DNA from: Caenorhabditis elegans
Lineage: Eukaryota; Nematoda; Chromadorea; Rhabditida; Rhabditidae
NCBI RefSeq assembly: GCF_000002985.6
Contig: NC_003279.8
Coordinates: 10,974,001 to 11,038,000, forward strand
Length of the DNA stretch: 64,000 nt
Direction: 5' to 3'
In this document: positions 1-12,200 of the stretch, piece by piece
Position numbering within the stretch: position 1 is the first letter of the stretch
Layout of the letters: each line of letters begins with the position of its first letter
The notes under the pieces: generated by a model
What the model was told of the DNA's origin: nothing
Databases searched by the model: none
Seen by the model: only the letters and a program-made list of their open reading frames with translations
Made by a program: the position numbers and the translations under genes

Positions 1-607
1 TTTGTAGTTTGTAGTTTTTAAAGTCTGACTAGTAGTACCAACATACTTTAAAATCAAAATTCCCAGCTTGTAGTTTGTAGTCTAAATTTTTGTAGTTTTT
101 GTAGTCTTTAGACAAAGACTACAAACTACACAACTTTGAAAAAAAAACATTTTTGTAGTTTGTAGTCACTGAATTTTTATTCGATTCAATTTGAAATTTT
201 CACCTAATTTTTAGCAGCTTTGAAACTTTGACAATAACTACAAACTACACACAAAAATTGTGCAGTTTGTAGTTTTTGTAGTCTTTGTAGTCTCCGCCAA
301 TCTTTGGACTACAAACTACAAAAATGTGGATGCTGGATTTTTGTAGTTTTTCGAATTTCATTAGAATTTTAAATATTCAGTAGTTTGTAGTTTGTAGTCT
401 AAATTTTCAAAATTTTTGTAGTTTGTAGTCACTATATTTGGACCGATTCAATTTGAAATTTTCTATAACTTTTTTCAAGTTTCGCCGAATTTTTAGCATC
501 ATCAAAAGTTTAACAATATATACAAACTACACACAAAATTGTATAGTTTGTAGTTTTGTAGTTTTTGTAGTCTGTGAGCCTCACTACCACCAATAATATT
601 TTTCCAG
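1..607. repeat. CTACAAA-family repeats in the intron before the first visible NCB5OR exon
   Basis: The stretch is AT-rich and holds many copies of CTACAAA and its complement TTTGTAG on both strands. I see no exon before the acceptor TTTTTCCAG that ends at 607. It is probably the 3' end of an intron whose 5' part, including the cytochrome b5 exon, lies outside the window. Confidence 0.8.
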
Positions 608-3600
608 TACCTTCACCACTTCCACCAACAACTTCGGATGACAAGAACAAGCTCGGTGTTCCCAGCTCAGCACTTTTCAGTACAGATCCATCTGAAAATG
701 GATATGGAGCTCGTGTCGAGACCCTTTCTGACAATTCTGGAATTTCATTTGAGCATGATGATTGGACAGAGCTCACCGAGCACAATGTTATTGTTTCATT
801 AGTGCCTGTTTTTGTTAAGGTACATAGAGACTACAAACTACAGAAAATTTTAGAAATTTTTTTTTTTCGGAGGGAAATTCAATTTTCCTGAGAAAAGTTA
901 ATTTTGGCCGAGAATTTAAAAAAATGAGAAAAGTTAATTTTGACGGGAAATTCAATTAAAAAAAAAAAAGTTTGCAGGGCAATTTAAATTTTTTAGAAAA
1001 AATTTTTGGCGCTAGTTTCAAATTTTCTGGAAAATATTTTGGTGGGAAATAAACATTTTTTGTAAAAAAAATTTTTGGCGGTAAATTCAAATTTTCTGAA
1101 AAAAAAATTTTTTTTGACGAGACATTCAAATTATTTGAAAAAAAATTTTTTTGCGGTAATTTCAAAATTTTTAGAAATTTTTTTTCCCGAAAATTCAAAT
1201 TTTTTGAAAAAAAAAACAGTTTGGCGGGAAATTCAAGTTTTCTGAAAAAATTAATTTTGCTGGAAATTTATATTTAAAAAAAAATTATTTTTGCGGAAAT
1301 TCAAATTTTCTGCGAAAAATTTTTTGCAGGGAAATTCAAATTTAAAAATTATTTTTGGCGTTAAATTCAAAATTTTATGAAAAAAAAACATTTTTGGCGG
1401 GAAATTTAAATTTTCAGCAAAAAATCAATTTTTGGCGGGAAATTAAATTTAAAAAAAAACGTTTTTGGCGGGGGAATTCAATTTTTTTTAGGAAAAAGTT
1501 AATTTTCACGGGAAATGCAAATATTTTGAAAAAAAATTCTGCCGGAAAATTCGAATTTTCTGAACAATAATAATTTTTTGGTAGAAAATTCAAATTTTCT
1601 CTGAAAATATTTTTGGCGGGCAATTCAAATTTTCTGATAAAAAAATAAATTTTCGGCGGAAAATTCAAAATTTCCGGAAAAAAATGTTATGGCAGGAAAT
1701 TCAAAAATTTCTGAAAAAAAATTTTGAAGACAATTTCAAATTTTATCAAAAACACCATTTTTGACGCTAAATTCGATTTTTTTGACAAAAAAAAACTGCG
1801 AAAAATTTTTTGCAGGGAAATTTAAATTTATTGGAAAAAAAGAAAAAAAGTTTGGCGGGAAATTCAAAATAAAATTTTCAAAACTATTATCAAATTTTTT
1901 TTTATCATTTGCTCTCATTTTTACTCAAAAAACCCACTTAATTTCCACTTAAAACCCCAAAAAAAAAGTAGTTTGTAGTGTCCTCCCAGCCTACATACTA
2001 CACAAAATTTGATTTTTTTTTAAAATACAGTTCAGCTGGAAATTCAAATTTTCTATGCAAAATTGAAGAATTTTAACCAAAAAAAAAAACCATTTTTTGT
2101 AGTTTTTTGTCAAAAAAGCTAACTCTCCACTTAAAAGCCGAAAAAAAAACAAATTTTGTAGTTTGTAGTATCCCATCCTCCTCACCCAACAACATCCTAA
2201 TAATTCCCCAGACATCAATAAATACACGTGGCGAGGAGAATACCGAAGAGCACGCTCGTCTCCGAGTACTAATTCATCATTTCTGGAAACCAGCGATGGA
2301 ATTTGAATTCGAGCCAACTCCAGCACTTTGCCACGTCGAATATACCCTGAAAATTATGAAAAATCGCGTGGAAATTCGATTTTCCCGTGAAATTTCCGGA
2401 GGAAAAATTGATAGATCAAAGTGTAAAATTCAACGACGGCCAGGAGTCACATATCACACGACGGAAATTATTGATCGATATCGATTAAATCATGATACAT
2501 TGATTTTTAGTCTACAGCTCCCCGAGCACACTACATATCGAATACCTATTGGACATCATGTTTCGATTAAAATTCGGAAAGGAAGTATGGGGAAATTTTC
2601 GTGGAAATTTTTTTTGATTTTTGGGTGTAAAAATTTGTAAAAATTTGTAAAAACCCATAGAAATATATATTAAAAAACGGGAAATTTTTGAGATTTTTTG
2701 TTGAAAAACGTCTTTCGGAATACAAAATAGTGTAAAAAATGCGATAATCTAGATTTTGACCCAATTTTAGCTCAAAAATTCTGAAAAAAATGAGAAAAAA
2801 TTTCTGTGAAAAACGGGTTTTTAACTGCATTTTTTTGTTTCAAATCGTGATTTTTTTTTTTGGAAAAATGTCAAAAAAATCGATTTTCAACTTTTTTCTG
2901 TTGAAAAATCTGAAAAATACGGTGAAAAATTTTTTAATTCCGGCAAATTGTTGGTTTGCCGATTCGCCGAAATGTTCAGTTCCGGAAATTTGCCGCTTTG
3001 CCGGAAATTTTCAATTCCGGCAAATTGCCGGTTTGCCGATTTGATGGAATTTTTCAGTACCGGCAATTTACCGATTTGCCGGAATTTTTCAATTCCGGCA
3101 ATTTGCCGACTTGCCGGAAGTTTTCGTTCCGGCAAATTTATCGGTTTGCCGATTTGCCGGCAATTTTCAATTTCGGCAAATTGCCGATTTATCGAAAAAT
3201 TATTAATCCGGCAATTTGCCGATTTGCCGAAAATTTTCAATTTCGGAAAGCTGTCGGTTTTCCAAAAATTTTCAATTCTGGCAAATTGCCGGTTTGCCGG
3301 AAAGTTTCAATTCCTGCAAATTGCCGGTTTGCCGATTTGCCGAAATTTTTCAATTCCTGCAAATTGCCGGTTTGTCGATTTGCCAAAAATTTTCTATTCC
3401 GCCAATTTACCGTTTTGCCGAAAATTTTTAAATTTTGGCAATTTGCCGGAAAGTTTCAATTCCTGCAAATTGCCGATTTGCCGGAAATTTTCAATTCTGC
3501 CAATTTGCCGATTTGCCGATTGCCGAAAAAATCGTTTTTTTTTCAAAAAATTAGGCATTTGCTCCGAATTTTCCGAAAAAAAAACAAAGAAAACTTTGTA

Positions 3601-5603
3601 GTTTGTAGTCTAGGAACACACTACAAACTACAAAACCATCCTATTTCAGACTCTGTCCTCTACCGCCCGTACACCCCAATCTCCAATCCGGACCCCCAAA
3701 AAATTGATTTTATGATAAAAATCTACTCGAACGGAATATGTACTCCATCACTGGAAAATCTGAAAATCGGCGGCGAATTGGAGATCAGTGACCCAATTGG
3801 TGAACGAAATTTCGCTGAATGGACGGAAAATGCTCAGGAATTGATACTTTTGGCTGCGGGAAGTGGAATTACACCGATGATTGATATTATGGAGAAAAGA
3901 ATCCAAAAAACTGAAAATTCTAATTCAAAAGTGTACTTTTTGATGTTTAATAAGACTGAAAATGATCTACAAACTGGAAAACCCGAAGAGAATCCGAAAT
4001 CCACGTGGAAAATGGCCGATTTCTATTCAAAATACCGCGGAGACGAGCGGATTGTGGTGCGTTGCAGACTACAAACTACAAACTACAAACTACAAACTAC
4101 AAACTACAAAAACAAGAAATGTTGTAGTTTTTGTAGTTTTTGAAAATGCCAATACAAACTACAAAGACTACAAAAAACTAAAAGAAATTGCAAAAAATGC
4201 CAAATTTTTGAATGAAAATTCAATTTTTTTGGTTGAGGCTCACAGACTACAAACTACAAATTTTGTAAAATTGTAGTTTGTAGCTAAATGAATGAGACTA
4301 CAAATACTACAAACTACGAACCAAGTTTTTGTAGTTTTGAAATTTCAACACAATATTGATATAGACTACAAACTACATTATTTCAAAGTCTCAAAGACTA
4401 CAAAAACTACACATTTTGTATAATTGTAGTTTGTAGTTTATAGTCTAGAAACTTTCACAATTAAAGATGATACAAGACTACAAACTACAATTTTGGAATT
4501 TCGTAGTTTTTGTAGTCAAATGGTTCAGACTATAAACTACACTGACCTATGTATAGTTTGTAGTTTGTAGTCTAATGATCTCCTCTAGATAATTACAATG
4601 ACTACAAACTACAAACCTGGAAAATTAAGTTTCAAAAAAAAGTTGGTTGAGGCTCATAGACTACAAACTACAAAACTTGGGAGGCCTCAACCAAAATTTT
4701 TTTTGTTGTTTTTTTCCGAATTTTTCCCCAGTTTTGTAGTTTGTAGTCTCGTTAGCCTCACCCAAACCCAACTTTCCCCCCATTTTCAGATGAAAAACGT
4801 GCTTTCCGCATCAGAATGTCCTGTTGAAACTGGAGAATATTTCAATGGAAGAGTATCTACAGACCTCTTGAATTCCATAATTTCCACGTCATCGACAGCA
4901 TCGAGAAGAGCATTCATTTGTGGTCCTGATGGGTTCATTTTGGCGGCGAAAACGTGAGCTTTGAAGGGATTTTGTAGTTTGTAGTCTGGCTACAAACTAC
5001 AAACTACAAAGTTTTTAAGACCTGGATTTTGCTGAATTTTTTAAAGATAAATATTACTTTTAATTAATATACACTTATTAATGTAATCAAAAGTATTTTT
5101 AGAAATTTCCAAAAATAATTTTTTTAATTAACACATTAATTTTAAAAAAAGTTTTAAAATTGAATTTACTTGTTTTAAAAAAAAATTTCTCAAAAATTTC
5201 ATTTTTTTTTCAAAAATTCCAAAAAAAAACTCAAAAAAATTTTCATATTATTTTAATTAACTATACTAATTAACTAACACATTTTGAAATTAAATATTTT
5301 TTTAAATTACAATTTTTTTTTCCAAAATTTCAATCAAAATTGTACTATTTACCCTGAAAAATTGAAAAAAAAAATCATAAAAAATTAATTTTCAATATTG
5401 ATTATCGATTTTTTTTTGAAAAAGTCTAAAAAATACTATTTCTCTCAACTTTTTAACCTAAAATCAGAAAAATTACGCTAAAAAAGTTGGTTGAGGCTAA
5501 ACCAACTTTGTAGTTTGTAGTCAATTCTAAATTTCTTTTTTTTTTCAGCGCCCTGGAATCCCTGAATCTTCATTCCGATCAAATACACATTTTCCAAGGA
5601 TAA
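608..5603 (+). CDS. NADH-cytochrome b5 oxidoreductase, NCB5OR/CYB5R4 type (5' partial)
   Basis: Exons are 608-819, 2212-2584, 3650-4056, 4790-4953 and 5549-5603 (TAA). All phases agree and give about 402 residues. NCB5OR proteins join a cytochrome b5 domain, a CS domain and a flavin reductase domain that passes electrons from NAD(P)H to haem. Visible here: an acidic linker (DDWTELTEHN); a CS-like segment in exon 2 (HVEYTLKIMKNRVEIRFSR); the FAD motif YRPYTPIS at the start of exon 3; the NAD motif LLAAGSGITPM; CGPDGF in exon 4; and the typical ending DQIHIFQG. The N-terminal haem-binding b5 domain is not in the window. A possible AATAAA lies at 5733-5738. The gene converges on the GTPase gene. 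From memory this is Y52B11A.3; the family call is firm, that name is not checked. Confidence 0.9.
850..1900. repeat. GGCGGGAAATTCAAATTTTC minisatellite
   Basis: This NCB5OR intron (820-2211) is built from a diverged unit of roughly 40-60 bp: T- and A-runs around GGCGGGAAATTCAAATTTTC followed by TGAAAAAA. More than 15 copies follow head to tail. Open frames across it on both strands are repeat artefacts. CTACAAA copies sit at both ends of the intron. Confidence 0.8.
2935..3530. repeat. CCGGCAAATTGCCG minisatellite, forward array
   Basis: Within the NCB5OR intron 2585-3649, a unit of about 30-45 bp (TTCAATTCCGGCAAATTGCC, then GGTTTGCCGG) repeats about 15 times. Internal CCGGCAA/TTGCCGG pairs make each unit locally palindromic. 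Three reading frames stay open across it, giving spurious CRF/LPICR-rich ORFs. The same family recurs in inverted orientation at 19260-19675, with remnants near 62260-62580. Confidence 0.85.
4057..4789. repeat. CTACAAA tandem and dispersed copies in NCB5OR intron
   Basis: The intron begins GTGCGTTGCAG and runs at once into about seven tandem ACTACAA units (4068-4110). Alternating forward and reverse copies follow to 4770. Two extended units with TTGGTTGAGGCTCA start near 4210 and 4642. Intron 4954-5548 is AT-rich with single copies close to each splice site. Confidence 0.8.
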
Positions 5604-6007
5604 TCACGTTTTTATTTCATTCGATATATATATTCTCATTTTTATGTATTATTATTATTGTTTCTTTTTTTTTTAATTTTCAATTCACTGTGAATAGGCG
5701 GAGCTTAAACGGTTGTTGGAGGCGGAGCCTAGAATAAATGAGCGGAGCTTACTTATGTTTGTAATTTGGTACTTATTTATGGGCGGGGGGGGGGGGGGGG
5801 GGGTTTACAGATTTATAGCAAGAAATGCAGAAGTTTGAGGTGTTTGATCTACCAAAAAAAAACGCGGGAAATTAAAATGTTCCGTAAAATTGATTTTCCG
5901 CGCTTTTTGTAGATCAAATTGGCGGGGGGTTTGGGAAGAGGGGAACCGCTTTTTAAAAGTATTTAGGGGGAAAATAACGAGAAAAAAAAATGGAAAAATT
6001 GGGATTT
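5604..6007. other. Convergent 3' intergenic region
   Basis: About 400 bp separate the NCB5OR stop from the GTPase stop on the other strand. It holds an AATAAA (5733-5738), three GGCGGAG/GCGGAGCTT copies and a 19-base G run. I see no gene. Confidence 0.7.
5785..5803 (+). repeat. Uninterrupted 19-base G tract
   Basis: Nineteen Gs follow GGGC in the intergenic region. Such G-tracts in C. elegans are G-quadruplex candidates and are deleted without the FANCJ-like helicase DOG-1 (family knowledge). Confidence 0.9.
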
Positions 6008-9000
6008 TCAGTTGGTTTCTATCCTTGGCGAGCTGCCACGTCGCCAATTTTTGAATTTTGCGAATAATCCGGTCGGGGAGAGCATTGTGCACTTTCCTGC
6101 AAAAAAAAAAATTAGTTTGATGCTTGTAGTTTGTAGTCTGGGGCTTTTTTTTCAGAAAAAAAAACAAAAAATCGGGTCAAAAGCTCGAAAAGCACAAATT
6201 CGCGTATTTGGAAGTTGATGTTAGCTAAACAAATTTTATAGTTCGTAGTTTGTAGTTTATAGTTTGTAGTCCATAGTTTGTAGTTTATAGTTTCTAGCCT
6301 CACCTCCTTCCAAATCATTCAACGGAGCCTTCTTCTTCCTCTGCGAATATCTCCGAATAGCACTGTGAAAATCGTCGATCGGATGATGACGTGGCGATGG
6401 TTTTTGGAGCACAGATTCCGGAGCAAAAGCTTCTTGAATTTCAGCAACTAATCCCACCAGAAGATCGTCGACGTCATGGTCCAACGCGACAGAAATCTCG
6501 AAATGCTCGAAGCCCATGGCGGCTTTCGCCGCGCGCACTTCTGTAATGTGTAGTTTGTAGTTTGTAGTTTGTATATTGAAAATTGTAGTTTGTAGTTAGC
6601 CTATTGTAGTTTGTAGTTAGCCTATTGTAGTTTGTAGTTAGCCTATTGTAGTTTGTAGTTTGTTGTTTAAATAGAAACTCTTGTTTTAATACCTTCAGAA
6701 GTCGTAATAAGTTGTGATAAAACTTTTTCCAAAATTTGTAGTTTCTAGTTTGTAGTTTGTAGTTTATGGACTGTAGTTTGCTTATTGTAGTTCGTAGTTT
6801 GCCTATTGTAGTTTGTAGTATGTTGTTTAAATTGAAATTGACGTTTTAATACCTACATAAGTAATAATGAGTTGGTTTAGACTACTAAGAAATGTCCAAA
6901 AATTGTAGTTCGTAGTTTGCACATATTGTAGTTTGTAGTCTACGTTTTGTAGTTTGTAGTCTAGCTTTTGTAGTTTGTAGTCTACACATTGTAGTTTGTA
7001 GCCTACCTTGCTTCGTGACTGTCCTTTTCCTCTCCAAATCGATTTTGTTGCCTGCCACCAGCGTTGGCAAATTTCTCGTGCCCGGACGATCGCGAATCAT
7101 CTGAAAATTTTGTAGTTTGTAGTGTATAGTTTGTAGCCAAGGCTTTTCAAACAAATTGCCAAACTTAAATCCTCGGTAAACCCGTTCATTTTCAAGCTAT
7201 TTTCCTCGATATTGGGTCAAAATTTCCCGGGTTTTTTGTAGTTTGTAGTTTGTAGTTTATAGTTTGTAGTCTCACCTCCAACGCAACCATTGCCTGCTTC
7301 CAACTGGATTTCGAATCAATACTATAGACAACCAAAAATGCGTGAATCTCATTTGTAAGCCAGCACGGGTCAGACATATCCGATTCAAAGAACACCAAAT
7401 CACACTCAACACCACCAATACAAATGGATACTGTATTTTCGTAGTCCTCTGTAGTTTGTAGTCTTTGTAGTTTTTGTAGTTAGAACTTACGAATCTCGTC
7501 GGCAAACGCGTTTTTGTACTCTGATGTGATTAGCTGAGAAATGAGAGAGCTTTTTCCGGTTCCTGTGTCCCCGACTACGTAGATCTGAAAATTTAGAAAA
7601 TTTGGCATATTTTATGTTTAAAAAATTGTTAGAAAAATATGAAAATGAGTGTTTTAAGAAAGTTTGAAATTGTTTAAATTTTCGAAAAAAAAATTGTTTT
7701 TTTTTTAAATTTTTTGAAAATTAAAAATATTTGTTATTTTCGGAACATAACTGCTTGTGTCTAAACTTTATACTAAAAATTAAAAAAAAAAATTACAAAA
7801 TTTGCATTAAAAATTATTCAAAAATCTCAAAAATGAACCAATTTACAAGGTTTTGAAAATTATTGATTTTGTAAAAAATTTCCAATTTTTTTAACAGAAA
7901 TTTTAAAATTCTCAAAATTTTTAGTAGAAAACAAAATGTATTTTATCAAAATTCAAAGTTTTTCACACATTTTGAGTTAAAAACGTGCTAACATTTTGAA
8001 AATTGGCATTTTTACACAACTTTGAATATGATAGGTTGTGGGAAAAAATGTATTAAAATTTTTTTTGAATTTTTGAAATTTTTGGCAAATAAGCAGTTAG
8101 TATTGCACGTTGTATAAAAATTCAAGTTTTTCTGCACATTTCATGTTAAAAAATTGCTAAAAATCTCAAAAATTGACCAAGTTAGAAGGTTTTGGAATAT
8201 TTTAACTTTGAAAAAATTTCAAAAAAAATTTCCAAAAAAAAAAATTTTTTTTCCAAAAAGTTTTAAAACTTTTTAAATTTCAAATTTCCTCAAAAACATC
8301 ATACCTTATAAGTTTTATGACTAGTCGACGCATTAGTCATCTCATTAACCGTCATTTTTGCCACGTCATCCGAAATGAGCGGCTCACTGGCCTCACTTTC
8401 ACTTCGTGAGCCACGTGCCGAGTCCGTAGACACAGAAACCGGGAATGGGGACGGTGATTTGTCGGATTTATACGTTGGAGTACGTTTACGACGGAATGAG
8501 TCACCACGGGACACCACAGCTCCTTTTTCATCGATTTTGAATTGGCGGACTCTGGAAAAATCAGGAAAATTGTTAACGGAGGGCTAGACTACAAACTACA
8601 AAGACTACAAACTATAAACGCTGTTAAATGAATATTTCTTAATCAAAGAATACAAACTACAAACTACAAACTACAAGAAAGAAAGAATCACATTAACTAG
8701 AAGAAGTAGAAACTATATTGATAACCATGCTTATAACGGCTTTAAATTAATACTTTTTAATACCGGTAAAATATAAAACTACAGAAACTACAAAAACTAT
8801 AAACTACAATATTTTTAGTGTGTGGTTCATTCATTAACTATAAGCTATAAACTACAAACTACAAACTACAAAATCTTCTACTATAATATGCAATATAACG
8901 TTTTAACGTTATAACAATCCTATTATGAACTTGAATGACTAAACAAATATCAAACTACATAAAGTATAAAGGCTACAAACTACAATGATTGAAAATGAAA

Positions 9001-9171
9001 TTCGATTAATGGTATTTAGTATTTGACTACAAACTACAAAAACTACAAACTACAAACCCTACTATAACAATAGCAATGGTTATCATAATCGTTATAACGT
9101 TATATCGATTATAGTGTTAACTTGAATGACTAAAATACCAAACTACAAAAGCTACAAACTACAAAGCTTTC

Positions 9172-9212
<41 letters not shown>

Positions 9213-12200
9213 TAATAATAATGCCTATTATAGTCGTTATAACGTTATAACGTTATAACGATTATATCGTAAACTCGTGTGACTAAATAAATATCACACT
9301 ACAAAAGCTACAAAGACTAGAAACTACAGCGACCTATTTACCTGGTATAATCCTCAGAATCGGGAAGCTTCAAAAATCGTTCCTCCAGGCCAATAGGCTT
9401 TGCTTCAGGCCACACATCGGTTCTGGGCTCCATGATTCGGGATCTGAGAATTATTATTTTTGGAATATTACAGTAATTCAAGCCTGAATATTCAAACCGT
9501 TTCTTTTTCGTCATTTTGCAATATTCTCAGTGTTTCAAAAACCAATAATAACAATAATAATAATGACATTTTCATGGAGGCCAAAAAATTAGGCTGTATG
9601 AAATGGTGTGGACTAATTGAAAATTTGAAACATTGTCACGAAAAACTGGAATTTTTAATGAAAATGTGACATTTTTTTCGGCATGGAAATAAGTGAAAAT
9701 GAAAACGACACGAAATTTGAATTGAAAATTAATATTATATAAGTGAACAAGAGCAAAGATTGATGACAAGCTGAAACTACAAACTACAAACTACAAACTA
9801 CAAACTACAGTAACTGTTATGATGGCGATTCCCATTTTGACTTAATAACGTTATTACGCTATACACCAAAAATTAAAAACTGTTGGGAAAAAAATAAACT
9901 ACTAAATTATCTTATTAACATTATTCGTATTAATGTTTTAAAAAGTTGGCTGAGGCTAAAAATTTTGTAGTTTGTAGTCTATGAGCCTCAACCAATTTTG
10001 TAGTTTGTAATCTATTTTTGGTATCTTGTTTAATTGCAATATACATTAGTAACAAATGCCATAACATTTTTTGGAAACATTACACTTAAAAAAAAATCAT
10101 ATTAATGTACATATGTAGTAATTGCAGTATACGTTAATAGGTAGTAATTAAATAATTTTTGAAATTTTTTTTACGTTGTTCTATTTAAGTGCAATGTATA
10201 TTAATATACGTATCAAATTTCAAAATTCTAAAAAAAAAAAATTTTTTTTGAAATTTTTTAGTTAATAACAATATGCAGTAGTGAATTATTTTTTAACAAA
10301 CTTTTAACTTTCAAAATGTTTTAAATGTAATATCTACACTATTTTAAGCTCAATTTGTCTGAAATTTTCTCTTTGAAATTTCCAGATTGACCATAACGAC
10401 ACAAAATAACGATTACTGCAAAAAAGTTCAAAAATCACAAAACCATGTGCGTTGGTGGATGAATAAGTGAATATAATACATCTGGGATCTTCAATATGTC
10501 ATTATTTATATAAACAAATTGATTAGGCCACGCCCATTTATTGGGGGCAACAGAAGGTCATCACGTGATTTTATTGGACAAAAATCACTTGTAGGTGACT
10601 GAAAATGCGATTTTCAGACTATAAACTACACAAAAAATCTTAAATATTTGTATTTTGTAGCTTGTAGTTTGTAGTACTACATAAATTTCAGCAACTTGTA
10701 GTTTGTAGCCAAAAAAAGTTTCTGATCCAACTTTTGGTTAGGCTTCGAATTATCGTATTTTGTAGTTAGAACTTTGTAGTTTGTAGTCTATACTTTTTAG
10801 TTTGTATAGACTACAAACTACAATTCTCGCTTAGCCTCACCCAAAGAAAAAAAAACAACTACTAAAATCTGAACTAATCTCTTTTAAACTCGATTTTTTT
10901 TTCAAAAATTTTTTTGACGATTTTTTGAATTTTCTTATAAATTATTTAGAATAGACTTAAAATCCAAATCTTAATACGAAAATTCCAAAAAATCGCTTAC
11001 TTTTGTAGAGAAGGACGTCTGGATACAGTTGGGGTACTTCTGCGCCGCTCATGTGGTCCCACATCGTCTATTGCCATTCGGCGGACCTAAAGTTATGAAA
11101 AATTAGAAATGGTTACATTAGACTCTTGAAATTGAAATAAAATCTGCAATTTCGAAAAAATTTTTTTTTCAAAAAATTAAAAATTTTTTTTTTGGAAAAT
11201 TCAAATTTCTCTATTTTTATATTTTTAGATTTCAAATTAATTTTCCAATCAAACAGCGCTCTATTGCATGTGTAAAGTAATTGAAATAAAAGAAAAATTT
11301 GAAATTTGGAAAACAATTTTTTTTTTGGAAATTGTCGAAAAAAAATTTTTTTCAAAAAATTAAAAAAAATTTTTTGTTTAAATTCAAATTTTACTATTTT
11401 TATATTTTTACATTTCAAATAATTTTCCAATCAAACAACGCTCTATTGCACATTTTACCTCAACTTGTAGAAGCATTTCTGGATTGATAAGATCCGTCAT
11501 TTTCTAAAATTAAAAAAAAATTCGAAAATTTTCAGAAGTTTTAATTTTTGTGAAATCGAAAGATATAAAAAAAAAATAAAAAAAGAAAAAAGAAAAATCT
11601 ATTTTCAGAATATTTTCAGCCATTTCTAAAGGATAATTTGGAAATAAAGGTGAGGAGGGGGGTAATTTGGTGACAAAACTTGGAAAAAGTCATAATTTTA
11701 GGGGTTTTTTTTATGGTTTTTAAAGGTAAATATACATTAAATATAAAAGTTTAAATATATTAGCTTTGATTTAAGTCTAAATTGGTAAAGATAGCTTAGA
11801 AATTGGCAAGGTTAGGAGGTTTTGGAAAAAAATTTTGGAATTTTTTTTAAATGGAAATTGTTTTATATCTCAGAATTTTCGGCAAAATTCAAAAAAAAAG
11901 TGTTTTTAAAGTTTTCCGCAATAAGTTTAGAAGGAAAAAGCTCGAAATTTGGCTAAAAACAGCAATAAAAATCATAATAAATTGGTGAGGCTCATAGACT
12001 ACAAACTACACAATTTTTAGCCTCGCCCAAAAAAAGTCAGCAAATTTTTCAACCGATTAATGCGAATACTGTTAATAAGAATAATTTATTTTCTAAAAAA
12101 TGAGTTCGATAAAACATATAAAAAATTGGGTGAGGCTCAGCCAATATTGTAGTTTGTAGCCCCGAGCCTCAACCAAACTTACAACCCTTATAACTTTGTG

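Noticed and set aside
956..1952. Overlapping ORFs of 60-84 residues on both strands
   Set aside because: They are translations of the GGCGGGAAATTCAAATTTTC minisatellite, rich in K/F/N and present in several frames at once.
2887..3601. Long open frames with repeated PICRKF/LPICR motifs
   Set aside because: The CCGGCAAATTGCC minisatellite lacks stops in three frames; the protein-like repeats are by-products and have no start or splice support.
4068..4110. CTACAAA arrays as a CRISPR-like or regulatory array
   Set aside because: Eukaryotic context, 7-bp units, no spacers; simple tandem repeat.
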